From Sepiola atlantica (Eukaryota > Mollusca > Cephalopoda > Sepiida > Sepiolidae), in contig OY744535.1 in NCBI GenBank assembly GCA_963556195.1, positions 87,712,949 through 87,776,948 of the forward strand: a stretch of 64,000 nt of DNA, in the 5' to 3' direction. Shown here piece by piece: positions 1-10,343 of the stretch. Under the pieces are notes generated by a model that did not search any database, was not told the origin of the DNA, and was given only the letters and a program-made list of their open reading frames with translations. The translations under genes and the position numbers were made by a program. The first letter of the stretch is position 1, and each line of letters begins with the position of its first letter.

Positions 1-20
1 TATCTCTCACTCTCTCTCTC

Positions 21-93
<73 letters not shown>
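1..93. repeat. compound (TC)n-(TA)n microsatellite
   Basis: A (TC)n tract of about 55 bp runs directly into about 35 bp of (TA)n. The same CT-then-TA order recurs at 2485-2580 and 23161-23193. Confidence 0.95.
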
Positions 94-812
<719 letters not shown>

Positions 813-1089
813 TAGAATGCATATGTGCGCTCGTTTATAGAAATACAGACTAGACAGTTTAGCTAAAATATAAAAGTGTATACACATGTAGTAGTGTAGC
901 CGCTATGTCTGTTTGTCTACCTCCTTTTTTATTCTGGCAATTTTTTCATCTTTCTATATATACATATATATTTTTCTGTATATCTTCCTGTCTACCTGCT
1001 TTCTCTCTCTCGTACTAATGACTATTCTCCAACATGTTACGCTTTGAATTTATCTTTTTCATAAGCGTTTAATTCAGACAAGTGCATTT

Positions 1090-1340
1090 GTCATAATAGT
1101 TAGTTGCTCCGTTTGTAGGCTGAAATACCTCAATTCAATCCTCGGTCGAGTCATTTCACAAACTAAAACAATGGTACTTGCTGCCCTTTTGCTGAACACG
1201 TATAATTATAAGGTGTATACTCAAGGGCGTGTGATGTAATCTATGGAAAAAGTTCCGCGTTACCCTTAACATAGGTGTAGTAGCTAAGACAAATAGAGTC
1301 GTCAGGTCGTCCTCGACTATGGTCGACCACTTTACTTTGA
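1090..1340 (+). repeat. possible SINE
   Basis: This stretch is less AT-rich than its surroundings. It holds a degenerate RNA polymerase III B-box-like segment (TTCAATCCTCGG, about 1134-1145), followed by a non-coding body that ends in a GTCG-rich segment near 1300-1330. No clear A box and no second copy were seen, so the SINE call is tentative. The positions from 807 to 1089 hold nothing recognisable. Confidence 0.3.
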
Positions 1341-2484
1341 TTTTAGTTAGTTTAAGAATATTAACAAATATTTGAATAGTTCACTGGATAAGATTGCAGG
1401 CTTCCAACATGAAAGCTGCTGTTGAAGTAAACAATTTTTTTTACTATAATGTTATGTATGATGCTATCCCGCACTCCGCCACGGAAAGCCATCCTTAAAG
1501 TATATGTATTGTATCTGCAATAGCTGAATCAGTAGAAATGCAAAGTGTATAAATGAGTGGAATCCGATTATTTTCAACAAAAAATAAAATATGTTTACAA
1601 ACAATCACACATTTGAAATTTCAATATTAGGTTGGCGTAAGAAGATTACTTAACTGATATTTCACGCTCTGGTTTTGCTAATATCTATACTTAATCTTTG
1701 TTTATATCAGTTATCCTGAGAAAGCTTACGCAAGTCATGCTGTAGATATATATCTCCGCCTGACAACGTAAAAATGAGCCAAATTTGTATGTGGGTGTTA
1801 TTCTTGATATTGTGTGATATATTCCAGAGGTGTTGCCATGGAGACGTTTATAAATCAAACACTATTAACCTGAGCAGTGTGACATTTTGCATGATGGTTA
1901 CTGTTACGTAACAGCTAATGATTGATAGATTATTTTTGAATGATCTGAAAATTAAATTCCGTTACAATTCAGACCTTTACACTTCAGGCTTATGTTCAAA
2001 GCTAAGTGTAAAGGTTAAATAACGAGTACCTATTATATAAGATATCATATTTCATTGGCTTCATCGGCCAGGTGGAAAATCTCTACAATGCATAACACAA
2101 GTGTTATTTACAAAAGCGTTACCTTCACATTTCTTGTGAAATTGACATTTACCTTTGAGCTATATATCATAAAAGTACATACATTGTGAGTTAGAGCAGA
2201 TCAGTATTTTGCTCAAAAACGAACTCTACGGAAAACATAATCTACACTTTGGCAGAAGGAATACAGAATAATAAGAGTGCTTTACATCTACACCTAACTG
2301 CACTGTCTAATTTACCCAATGATTGGAAGTGTGTAAATACATTTCTACTGTATTGATGCATTTAAATGCGAAATCCAACGACATATGCGAAACCGTCAAC
2401 ACAAACATAGGCATACACACACATATCTCTATTTAAATAAATGTAGGTATGTATGTATGGCTATCTATTTATCTCTCTATCCAC
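1341..2484. other. AT-rich sequence, nothing recognised
   Basis: No supported gene or repeat; only short AT-rich frames. Confidence 0.5.
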
Positions 2485-2521
2485 CTCTCTCTCTCTCGCT
2501 CTCTCTCTATATATATAAATA

Positions 2522-2580
<59 letters not shown>
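2485..2580. repeat. compound (CT)n-(TA)n microsatellite
   Basis: A CT tract (2485-2508) followed by TA (2509-2580). It lies about 80 bp outside the left end of foldback element FB1; a second TA tract abuts FB1's right end at 7051. Confidence 0.95.
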
Positions 2581-2584
<4 letters not shown>

Positions 2585-2849
2585 GTTTATTACTAAAAGA
2601 TAAGTTTTAGAGAATTCGACCTATTGTGAGATGAGAAAAGCTCAATATACTGGATAGAGCAAAAATAATGTGAGTCAATGAAAAATAATTAGACCTGCAA
2701 ATAGAAACAGATCAATGTCTTCAGTTGTTCAGAACAAGGAGCATTTAGTAAATAAAAATATTTATTCCTCTTCTCTTTCAATTTTATTCCTGAAGCCAGG
2801 CTTTTCAAAGATTAAAATCTTATCATCAGAGGAAGTTTTGATTAATAAG

Positions 2850-3063
2850 TGTTTTAGACCTGTGCTAGGGGTCACAAAGATAACAACCACAAATTGTGAC
2901 ACGTTAAAATATACAATGTATTTATTCATAGCAATACAGTAACGCCACTAAATGTGGTAGAGGATGACCGGATTCCTACCATGCGGTAAAACATGAATAG
3001 GAATGCCCTCTGTTTGAGTCTTTGCAACCATGGTATTTATTATAGATGGTTGCTTCCATTACA
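2850..3063 (-). repeat. 3' LTR of the Gypsy element
   Basis: A 214-bp LTR bounded by TGT and ACA on the plus strand. It matches 4959-5114 joined to 6492-6581. Relative to the 5' LTR it lacks about 32 bp just inside its minus-strand TGT start, and it lacks the tandem array. Confidence 0.85.
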
Positions 3064-3087
3064 CCCCCTCCCGAGCTTTTCATTCCC
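3064..3087 (-). other. polypurine tract of the Gypsy element
   Basis: On the minus strand a purine-rich run ending in GGGAGGGGG sits directly before the 3' LTR's TGTAATGG. This is the expected plus-strand primer position and helped fix the LTR boundary. Confidence 0.75.
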
Positions 3088-3583
3088 CTGGAATGATCGT
3101 ATAGCTCTTTTTCCTGGGATTGATCTCTATGGGATCGATCCTTTTTCTTTCTCTTGAAGATCGGCGTTGTCCGGCTGCTTGTGGTGTTACCAGGTCGAAC
3201 GTGTCATATATATGGTCCATTACTTCTTCTTGTTCAACAGGAGGTGGTCTGTCGTCATCAGTAACACGTTTCCGAATTTGGTTCAAATGCTTCTTGTGAG
3301 TGAATTTTGGACCTTCGATTATGTAAACCATCCGCCCGATCCTCTTCTGTAATTTTCCTAGTTTCCACATCCATACTATTATTTTTATGTACCTGGAAAA
3401 ATACCTTTTCCCCAGGTAAATACCTCTTTTTTTGAATATTGGTTTTGCTTCATCCAGCAATTCGGATCTCGCTTTTATTTTCGTGCAGCATCCAAGCTTT
3501 TCAGAAAAACACTTGGAAAAAAAATGTTTAGATCTTTTTTTAGTTTGACGGGTTCGGCCGTTAAATTTTCGACTTTTTGGCAA
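3080..3583 (-). pseudogene. Gypsy pol remnant: start of RT fused to integrase C-terminus
   Basis: The frame begins with a segment like the entry to Gypsy reverse transcriptase (FSEKLGCCTKIKARSEL). Within about 25 residues it jumps to a C-terminal integrase-like segment: WMWKLGKLQKRIGRMVY, then HLNQIRKR, then a basic RRSSRERKRID tail. Together these are the two ends of pol with the RT palm (YxDD), RNase H and the DDE integrase core deleted between them. The frame differs from the upstream gag/protease frame by a frameshift around 3500-3560, inside the 109-bp overlap. The product could not polymerise or integrate DNA. Confidence 0.8.
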
Positions 3584-4125
3584 AACTCACTCATTGGCGA
3601 GTCCCATAATTCAAATTCTTGGATCCAGTCAGATCCAAATAAATTTGATGTGTTCCTAAGAACGAATACTTTTAACTTTTTTGTCTTTCTTTTTAGTGAA
3701 ACATTAATAATTAATTCACCCTCAAAATGTATCTTTTCACCAGTTACCGATCTTGCGATTTTATTCGTCTTCATCATCGTGGGCTTACCTAATTTCTTCC
3801 ACGTGTGAACATTTATAATCGATATATCCGACCCTGAATCGAGTTGCATATTTACATCTCTATTTCCGATTTTCACCGTAACATATTTCCTTATGTTCTC
3901 TGTTGGTGAAGGGTTTCTTTTTGCAGTTTTTATGTAGTTCTTTTTTCCTACTTTTACTCTGCAATATGAGGCCTTGTGCCCTGCTCGTTTGCATAGGTCA
4001 CACGTTATTTTCTTTTGGTACCAACATGCATTGTACCCATGAGGTCCTCCACATTTACTACAAGGGGTCCTAGGCTGTTGTTGAAGTTTTATAATTTCCA
4101 AAATCTGTTTTGAAAAATCCTCCAT
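3475..4125 (-). pseudogene. Gypsy gag zinc knuckles plus aspartic protease
   Basis: 216 residues from the first ATG. Residues about 22-34 form a zinc knuckle (CSKCGGPHGYNAC, C-x2-C-x4-H-x4-C) and about 42-55 a second one (CDLCKRAGHKASYC). Around residue 95 is LDSGSDISIIN, a retropepsin active site with DSG in place of the commoner DTG. A hydrophobic strand and LFGSDWIQEF follow, as in Gypsy proteases. Capsid and matrix are absent, so the gene begins almost at nucleocapsid. The last residues shift out of the RT frame, and the product is probably non-functional as pol. K02A2.6-like affiliation is by remembered similarity. Confidence 0.82.
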
Positions 4126-4940
4126 TTTTTTATGACAAAAAAAACGTTTTCAGAAAGAAACTAATTCTTTTTCTATAGTACCAACCCTACAAAAAAACTT
4201 TTACAATTTTTGTATCTGGTTATATTGACGAGTATTTCCTTAATTAATGTTTTCCTTGTGTGGCAATTTTCCACTAGAAAATAATTCAGCGTTTGTGTTT
4301 ATACAGAAAAAAGTTTGACCCCTTTTTTTTTCAATTTTCTTTTCGTAACGTGTAAGTATTTAGTTCAAATCCTTGAACGTACACTTTTTTTTTCTTTTAC
4401 AAAGTATTAGTTGTTTTTTTTTGTGAAAAAAAAAGAGTTCATAGCATTTATTTAAATATTGGCCATAATTTCCGCTTTAAGTGCGTAACAGAATATCATA
4501 TTTTCTCATTAACACAAAGTGTTATGCCGTACCTGCTTGTCGAAAGTGTTTTTTATTTCAGCGTGCCAGTCAGTCAGAGAAAAATTTATTTTAATCGGAA
4601 AAATCTGACGTAACTTTTTTAATTTTGTTTTTCAATGCTAATGCCTTTTTAAGACTATCTTTTTAGAACGAACAAATTCTTTTTTTTTTGTACTTACTGA
4701 AACTTTGAGTCGTTTTTTTTTTCAGTTGTCGTAAATGCACGCCATTTATGAGTTCCGTTTTAACTCGTAGTTTAGGCTTCTTGTGGGTTTTTTTTTTCAA
4801 CAGCAAGATGAGACTTTTTTGACGACGTCTTTTGTTGTTTGACGTTTTTTGTCGAATGATTCGGTAACTTTCTTGAGTAATCTTGGTAGCCAGTTTGTCG
4901 TGACTGGTATAAAATCAAAATCCTCACGTATGTTCTTTAC
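4126..4940 (-). other. non-coding leader of the Gypsy element
   Basis: About 815 bp between the primer-binding site and the gag/protease frame, with many plus-strand T runs of 8-9 (A runs on the element's sense strand). No capsid or matrix coding is left, which suggests gag decay or deletion. Confidence 0.6.
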
Positions 4941-4958
4941 TTAATTTCTCGTCGCCAG
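4941..4958 (-). other. primer-binding site of the Gypsy element
   Basis: Directly after the 5' LTR on the minus strand stands C followed by TGGCGACGAGAAATTAAG. TGGCGACGAG-type sites occur in mag-like Gypsy elements and are complementary to a tRNA 3' end (I recall tRNA-Ser). The position is certain; the tRNA identity is from memory. Confidence 0.65.
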
Positions 4959-6581
4959 TGTTGTAGACCCGTGCTAGGGGTCACAAAGATAACAACCACA
5001 AATTGTGACAGGTTAAAATATACAATGTATTTATTCATAGCAATACAGCAACGCCACTAAATGTGGTAGGAGATGACCGGATTCCTACCATGCGGTAAAA
5101 CATGAATAGGAATGTATTTTATTTAACACCTACCCACTATAGGAGTATGTGACACAAGGTCGGAAAATGGGATTTGAAAAGCCAGCGCCCGAGAAGGTGA
5201 GCCCTTTAGCCATTAAAAATTGCCTGGACAGCCCCGTCGGCATTCCCCGGTAGGGGCGCCTCAGGCAGTACGCTATAAACTTACTCCTCCCCAAAGAGGA
5301 AAGGCAAAGCCTGGGAGGGTGGACCTCCTAGAACTGCACAGGACAGACCCATAGACCGGCGGAATCATGCCCCGAAGGCCAAGAAAACACCGGTCTATAG
5401 GGTGTAGTATCCATCGGAACAGATACCACACGTGGTACGAGGACTCCCACATAATAGGAATGTCTTCGATATTTAACACCTACCCACTATAGGAGTATGT
5501 GACACAAGGTCGGAAAGTGGGATTTGAAAAGCCAGCGCCCGAGAACGTGAGCGCTTTAGCCATTAAAAATTGCCTGGACAGCCCCGTCGGCATTCCCCGG
5601 TAGGGGCGCCTCAGGCAGTAAGCTATCACCTTACTCCTCCCCAAAGAGGAGAGGCAAAGCCTGGGAGGGTGGACCTCCTAGAACTGCACAGGACAGACCC
5701 ATAGACCGGCGGAATCATGCCCTGAAGGCCAAGTCAACACCGGTCTATAGGGTGTAGTATCCATCGGAACAGATACCACACGTGGACTCTCACATAATAG
5801 GAATGTCTTCGATATTTAACACCTACCCACTATAGGAGTATGTGACACAAGGTCGGAAAGTGGGATTTGAAAAGCCAGCGCCCGAGAACGTGAGCGCTTT
5901 AGCCATTAAAAATTGCCTGGACAGCCCCGTCGGCATTCCCCGGTAGGGGCGCCTCAGGCAGTAAGCTATCAACTTACTCCTCCCCAAAGAGGAGAGGCAA
6001 AGCCTGGGAGGGTGGACCTCCTAGAACTGCACAGGACAGACCCATAGACCGGCGGAATCATGCCCCGAAGGCCAAGACAACACCGGTCTATAGGGTGTAG
6101 TATCCATCGGAACAGATACCACACGTGGACACTCACAAAATAGGAATGTCTTCAATATTTAACACCTACCCACTATAGGAGTATGTGACACAAGGTCGGA
6201 AAGTGGGATTTGAAAAGCCAGCGCCCGAGAACGTGAGCGCTTTAGCCATTAAAAATTGCCTGGATAGCCCCGTCGGCATTCCCCGGTAGGGGCGCCTCAG
6301 GCAGTAAGCTATCAACTTACTCCTCCCCAAAGAGGAGAGGCAAAGCCTGGGAGGGTGGACCTCCTAGAACTGCACAGGACAGACCCATAGACCGGCGGAA
6401 TCATGCCCCGAAGGCCAAGACAACACCGGTCTATAGGGTGTAGTATCCATCGGAACAGATACCACACGTGGACACTCACATGATAGGAGTGTCTTCTGTT
6501 TGAGTCTTTGCAACCATGGTATTTAATATAGATGGTTGCTTCCATTAGTTCTTCAATAGGGGTGATTTGTATCCCACAACA
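4959..6581 (-). repeat. 5' LTR of the Gypsy element, enlarged by a tandem array
   Basis: It starts TGTTGTAGACC and ends CACAACA (plus strand), followed by ATAAG. Without the array at 5115-6491 it is 246 bp, close to the 214-bp partner LTR. The array sits precisely after an ATAGGAATG that both LTRs carry. Confidence 0.85.
5115..6491. repeat. four tandem ~343-bp units inside an LTR
   Basis: Units are 5115-5462 (348 bp), 5463-5805, 5806-6148 and 6149-6491 (343 bp each), nearly identical. Each ends in ATAGGAATG or ATAGGAGTG. The unit is much richer in G+C than its surroundings. It holds several inverted repeats: CCCATAGACCGG with CCGGTCTATAGGG, and CTCCTC-cccaaa-GAGGAG. Unit 1 differs most, as expected for the end unit of an array. 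The minus-strand frames in it are shadows, not genes. It resembles no family I know. Confidence 0.93.
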
Positions 6582-6586
6582 ATAAG

Positions 6587-6880
6587 TTGACAGATAAATA
6601 CTATCAATATTCAAACTTTGAAAAAAGTTTGTTTTTTTAAAGTTATTTTTAAAAGCTTTTAAAAGTTCAAACGGGTGTGTTTCAATGTAAATGAAAGTCA
6701 CCAAACACGGAGATCCAAGTTGTGTGGGGTCCAAATGTAATTGGTAAATCTCCGTGTTTGGGGACTTTCATTTACATTGAAACACACCCGTTTGAACTTT
6801 TAAAACCTTTTGTAAAATAACTTTTTTTTAAATAACTTTTTTCAAATTTTGAATATTGACTGTTCTCATCTGTCAACTTA
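6587..6880. repeat. central hairpin of FB1
   Basis: Arms 6587-6714 and 6748-6880 are imperfect inverses (for example CGGGTGTGTTTCAATGTAAA and its inverse). The loop, 6715-6747, contains GTGTGGGGTCCAAATG. Confidence 0.85.
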
Positions 6881-7046
6881 TCAATCACTACTTCCTCTAA
6901 TTATAAGATTTTTATCTTTGAAAAGCCTGGCTTAAGGAATAAAATTGAAAGAGAAAATAAATAAATATTTTTATTTACTAAATGCTCCTTGTTCTGAACA
7001 ACTGAAGATATTGATCTTTGCTGGTCTAATTATGTTTCATTGACCC

Positions 7047-7050
<4 letters not shown>

Positions 7051-7123
<73 letters not shown>
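7051..7123. repeat. (TA)n microsatellite abutting FB1
   Basis: 73 bp of uninterrupted TA starting directly at the right end of FB1. Confidence 0.95.
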
Positions 7124-7127
<4 letters not shown>

Positions 7128-10100
7128 CTAATTAATATATAATGATAAATTATAAAATACATCTACTGTCGGTACGGGTAAGTTATATCGGTTACATTTA
7201 TTTTCATTTATTTTTATGCAAAAGGGGCAAATTGGGGGTAGAAACACTTCGTGATAATTCAGATACCTCCAATGTTTGTGAAAGTTTAACAACACCTCAT
7301 TTGTCATCAATTAACCAACATTCTCTACATTTCCGTTCATTTCGAGTACTTTCAAGAGGTGTTCAGAGGCATTATATAGCAATAATACGTCCATTCATAT
7401 ATCTGCGAGTTTCATCAAGTTTGATACGTAGTCATTAGACACCAATTAAGCAAGAGCCCCTGAATTTTTTTTTCTCAAGACAACTTTTAGATTCTAAATA
7501 ATATAATGGATGTAATCAAAATTAGAATTTACAAAACAGAAGATTAGTATGTGTATATGTAATATGTATTTATATATGAAGGATTTACTAGTAAACTAAT
7601 GCACCGACTGGTATTCTTTTGGAACACAACTGCTAGTATAATGGGCCCAAATTTTGCTTTATTTAATGTTATGCAAAAGGAAGTTTAAGTAATTCCTGGA
7701 AATTAAGATACCTCCGATGTTCATGAAATGTTAACAATACATATAAAACATTAATTCATAAATATTACACAAATTCAACATAGTCTAATGTTATTTATTA
7801 GAAAAAACACACAAAAAGAGTAATTCATATGGTCTTGAAGCGATTCAAAATTGAATGAATCATATTTTGTTTCAGCATAAAAAAGTCAAAATGAATTTCT
7901 TATTAAAAACTGGTTGTATAATGAAATAAAGAAGGGTAAGCGTGAGATGTCGATTAATCAAATAAAACAATTTCATATTTCTGAGTAATTTGAAATTGTT
8001 ACTTTTCGATTTTCGCCTTTGATTATTAAAGAGAAACACATGCATAATACAAAAAAGGAATCCATTTTTTATAAGTTAATAAGATTAGAAGAGGTATTAT
8101 TACTTTCGTTTTCATGAAAAATGTTTAAGGCATCTTCATCATCATTATCAGGTTTCCCAGTGTATTCACACATATCTTAATTGGAGAGGCTGAATCTACA
8201 AATATATTTTATTTACGCTTTAAAATATGATAATTAATTTGCTAATTTTAAAGAAGTTTTAAATTTAATTTCTACCAGAAAGGTAAACATAACTAAACAA
8301 ATCAATTGCTTCAAATTGCAATTTCAAAAAGGGGATGTATAGTTATAAAAATATAAGGTGAAATAGATAAAATATGGGTAAATTTGTAGATTAGCAGCTT
8401 CCGAAACCCACACAAAAACAAGTAAATAATATTATCTTTCTAAAATGATTAGTGTGAAAAGTGAACACTGCGGAAAACAGACAGATGAAACAAAACAATT
8501 ATTTTAGAATTTAGAGGTGATGATTAGTTTCATATATATTTAATGCAAAACGATCCCTTATCTCCGGACTAGTCTAACATTTTAGGGACATTAATCAGAT
8601 TTTTGTTTACCACATCATATCTGAGTGTCAATGTCAAAAAACCACACGTAATTTAGACCTTTTTCCACCCTAACAAAAAACGAAACGAATTTAGCTACCA
8701 TAGTAAAATATAAAAAAAAAGTTAACATCTCTAAAACACTAGAACAGTCCGGTAATTAGGGCGTTATTTTACATTAAATTCATATACAAAACTTATTTCC
8801 GCTCTAAATTATAAAATAAGCTTAGTTTTTAGGCTGTACATGTGTAATCGGCTAAACGAGAAGAATACATTTGTTGTTGTGGGTGTGGTGATTGGACAGA
8901 TGATGTTAATATACCAGCATACTATTATTCCTCTATTCGTGTTCCTAATTTGGACAGAATAGTCAAAGTATGAGGTTGCCAACAACACAGTATACAATAA
9001 CTTTGTTGTTATTAATTATTAACGGAAAATGTAAAAACTACGAAACTTAAATGCTGAAATAAATTTAAAAAACACTTTAAAGTTTGTAGTTATGAAAGTC
9101 TGTTTGAAATTCTATATCAGCTCTTTTGAGAAAAACTATTTTTTAAAAAGCATTCCATTATGTCGGACATCATATCAGATAAGAATAAGTAAAATATGAA
9201 TTTAGAAAAGGGTCGTTCAAATTACGGTGTAGAATGACACAAACTTTGGCCAATTATTCTCTTCCCAGGGAATGAATCATAATAAACGAGGGTCAAATCA
9301 CAAAGTACAAAGTCGAGTTTTGTAAAGCAAATAGAGATATTCGTGGAGATGACGAGTGACTTCACTTTTCTGTCGTTGCGAAGAAATACAGTTATTTAAC
9401 CTTGGCGGACGTAAATAATATGTTGTAAGACATTGAACACTCAAACTAGCCGTAAGGCAAAATGTGCTCGCCTATAACGTCGGTTCGTCGCCTTCATAAA
9501 TACACCCCCTAATAAGATAAGTAATATAAGAAAACTTCCTTGTATGAATTAGCCAGTTCACAAAAATAATTGTAGTCTCTCTCTCATATCAGTTAATGTT
9601 TCTTTCTAGAAAATGTTAAACCCGGAAATTCTGAAGAAGAGTCACAGGCTCTTTTCTGGGCGAAATAAAGTCATATGGCAACACTGAAGTCTCTAGACAA
9701 ATCATCATCACGTACATGCAAAAAAAGTAAGCGATTAGGGGGAATAAGACAAACGTCAGCATGACAAAGGTAGATGATACACTATTATTAAAATTGTCGT
9801 CTGTCGATTGAAAAAAGAGGAACATATAATAATTGATGGAAGCACACATATACACATGCGTAAAAGGTATCATTGTGTTATAATGAGTACGCATAAAGTG
9901 GCGTCAAATGATTAATGATTGTACACGCGCGCACATGTAATGAATGAACACGCACTCCCATGCAAAATGTAAAATACGCGAAAATGGCGTAAGGAAGCGT
10001 TGAAAATAGGTTTGAGCATTTTAACCGAATGTTATTAAACATTCACAACATAACAAAATAACGAATATTAAAATAATTAGCAAAGTTAAAAAAAACTTAT

Positions 10101-10263
10101 TTTGCTTGTCGATTGTCGTTGCAGTGGCGGAAAGGAAATGCAAAAACAAATTGTCAAATAAATCATTCTCCTTGTTGAAATATATAGAACATGGTTTCGA
10201 ATGTTTTCATTATGTGTCATTATTATTTTAATCGATTACTGATCATATCGACACAATGCTTTT
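7124..10263. other. AT-rich sequence, nothing recognised
   Basis: Over 3 kb without a supported gene. The longest frames (98 codons at 7142-7438 plus, 92 codons at 9616-9894 minus) have no recognisable domain and no splice context that I could defend. Confidence 0.5.
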
Positions 10264-10279
10264 ATATATATATATATAC

Positions 10280-10342
<63 letters not shown>
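10264..10342. repeat. (TA)n microsatellite
   Basis: About 79 bp of TA with one TACAGATA interruption. Confidence 0.95.

Positions 10343-10343
<1 letters not shown>

Larger units (their letters stand above)
2850..6581 (-). mobile_element. Gypsy-type LTR retrotransposon, internally deleted (K02A2.6/mag-like)
   Basis: On the minus strand the order is 5' LTR (6581-4959), primer-binding site, a non-coding leader, zinc knuckles plus protease, a stub of reverse transcriptase fused to the integrase C-terminus, polypurine tract, 3' LTR (3063-2850). LTR termini are TGT...ACA and a 5-bp duplication, ATAAG, flanks the element. The internal region is only about 1.9 kb, against 4-5 kb usual for Gypsy elements. 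The RT palm, RNase H and integrase core are missing, so it could move only if proteins were supplied in trans. The insertion splits FB1, so it is younger than FB1. Confidence 0.88.
2663..7050. mobile_element. foldback (palindromic) element FB1, split by a Gypsy insertion
   Basis: The left arm is 2663-2849 plus 6587-6714 and the right arm is 6748-7050, inverted. A 33-bp loop (6715-6747) separates them. The outer left arm matches the reverse complement of 6880-7050 over about 170 bp (for example GTTCAGAACAAGGAGCATTT at 2728 and its inverse near 6990). The inner left arm matches 6748-6880 inverted. The left arm is split at 2849/2850 by the LTR retrotransposon, and ATAAG is duplicated at 2845-2849 and 6582-6586. 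The intact palindrome would be about 640 bp, with no coding capacity. It looks like a non-autonomous foldback or MITE-like DNA element lying between TA microsatellites. Each arm holds a CTGATGA-like, stem-loop, GAAA motif (minus 2829-2803; degenerate at plus 6896-6922). Confidence 0.8.

Noticed and set aside
5115..6491. CRISPR-like or rDNA spacer-like array
   Set aside because: Whole 343-bp units are repeated with no unique spacers, and the array lies inside an LTR. No rRNA sequence was recognised.
5273..6734. Minus-strand frames of 68 and 140 codons with a shared CSSRRSTLPGF segment
   Set aside because: They are repeated only because the 343-bp unit is repeated. The frame is not kept through all units and the second one runs on into unrelated FB1 palindrome sequence.
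7142..7438. 98-codon open frame (plus) and 60-codon frame opposite
   Set aside because: No recognisable domain; starts right beside a microsatellite.
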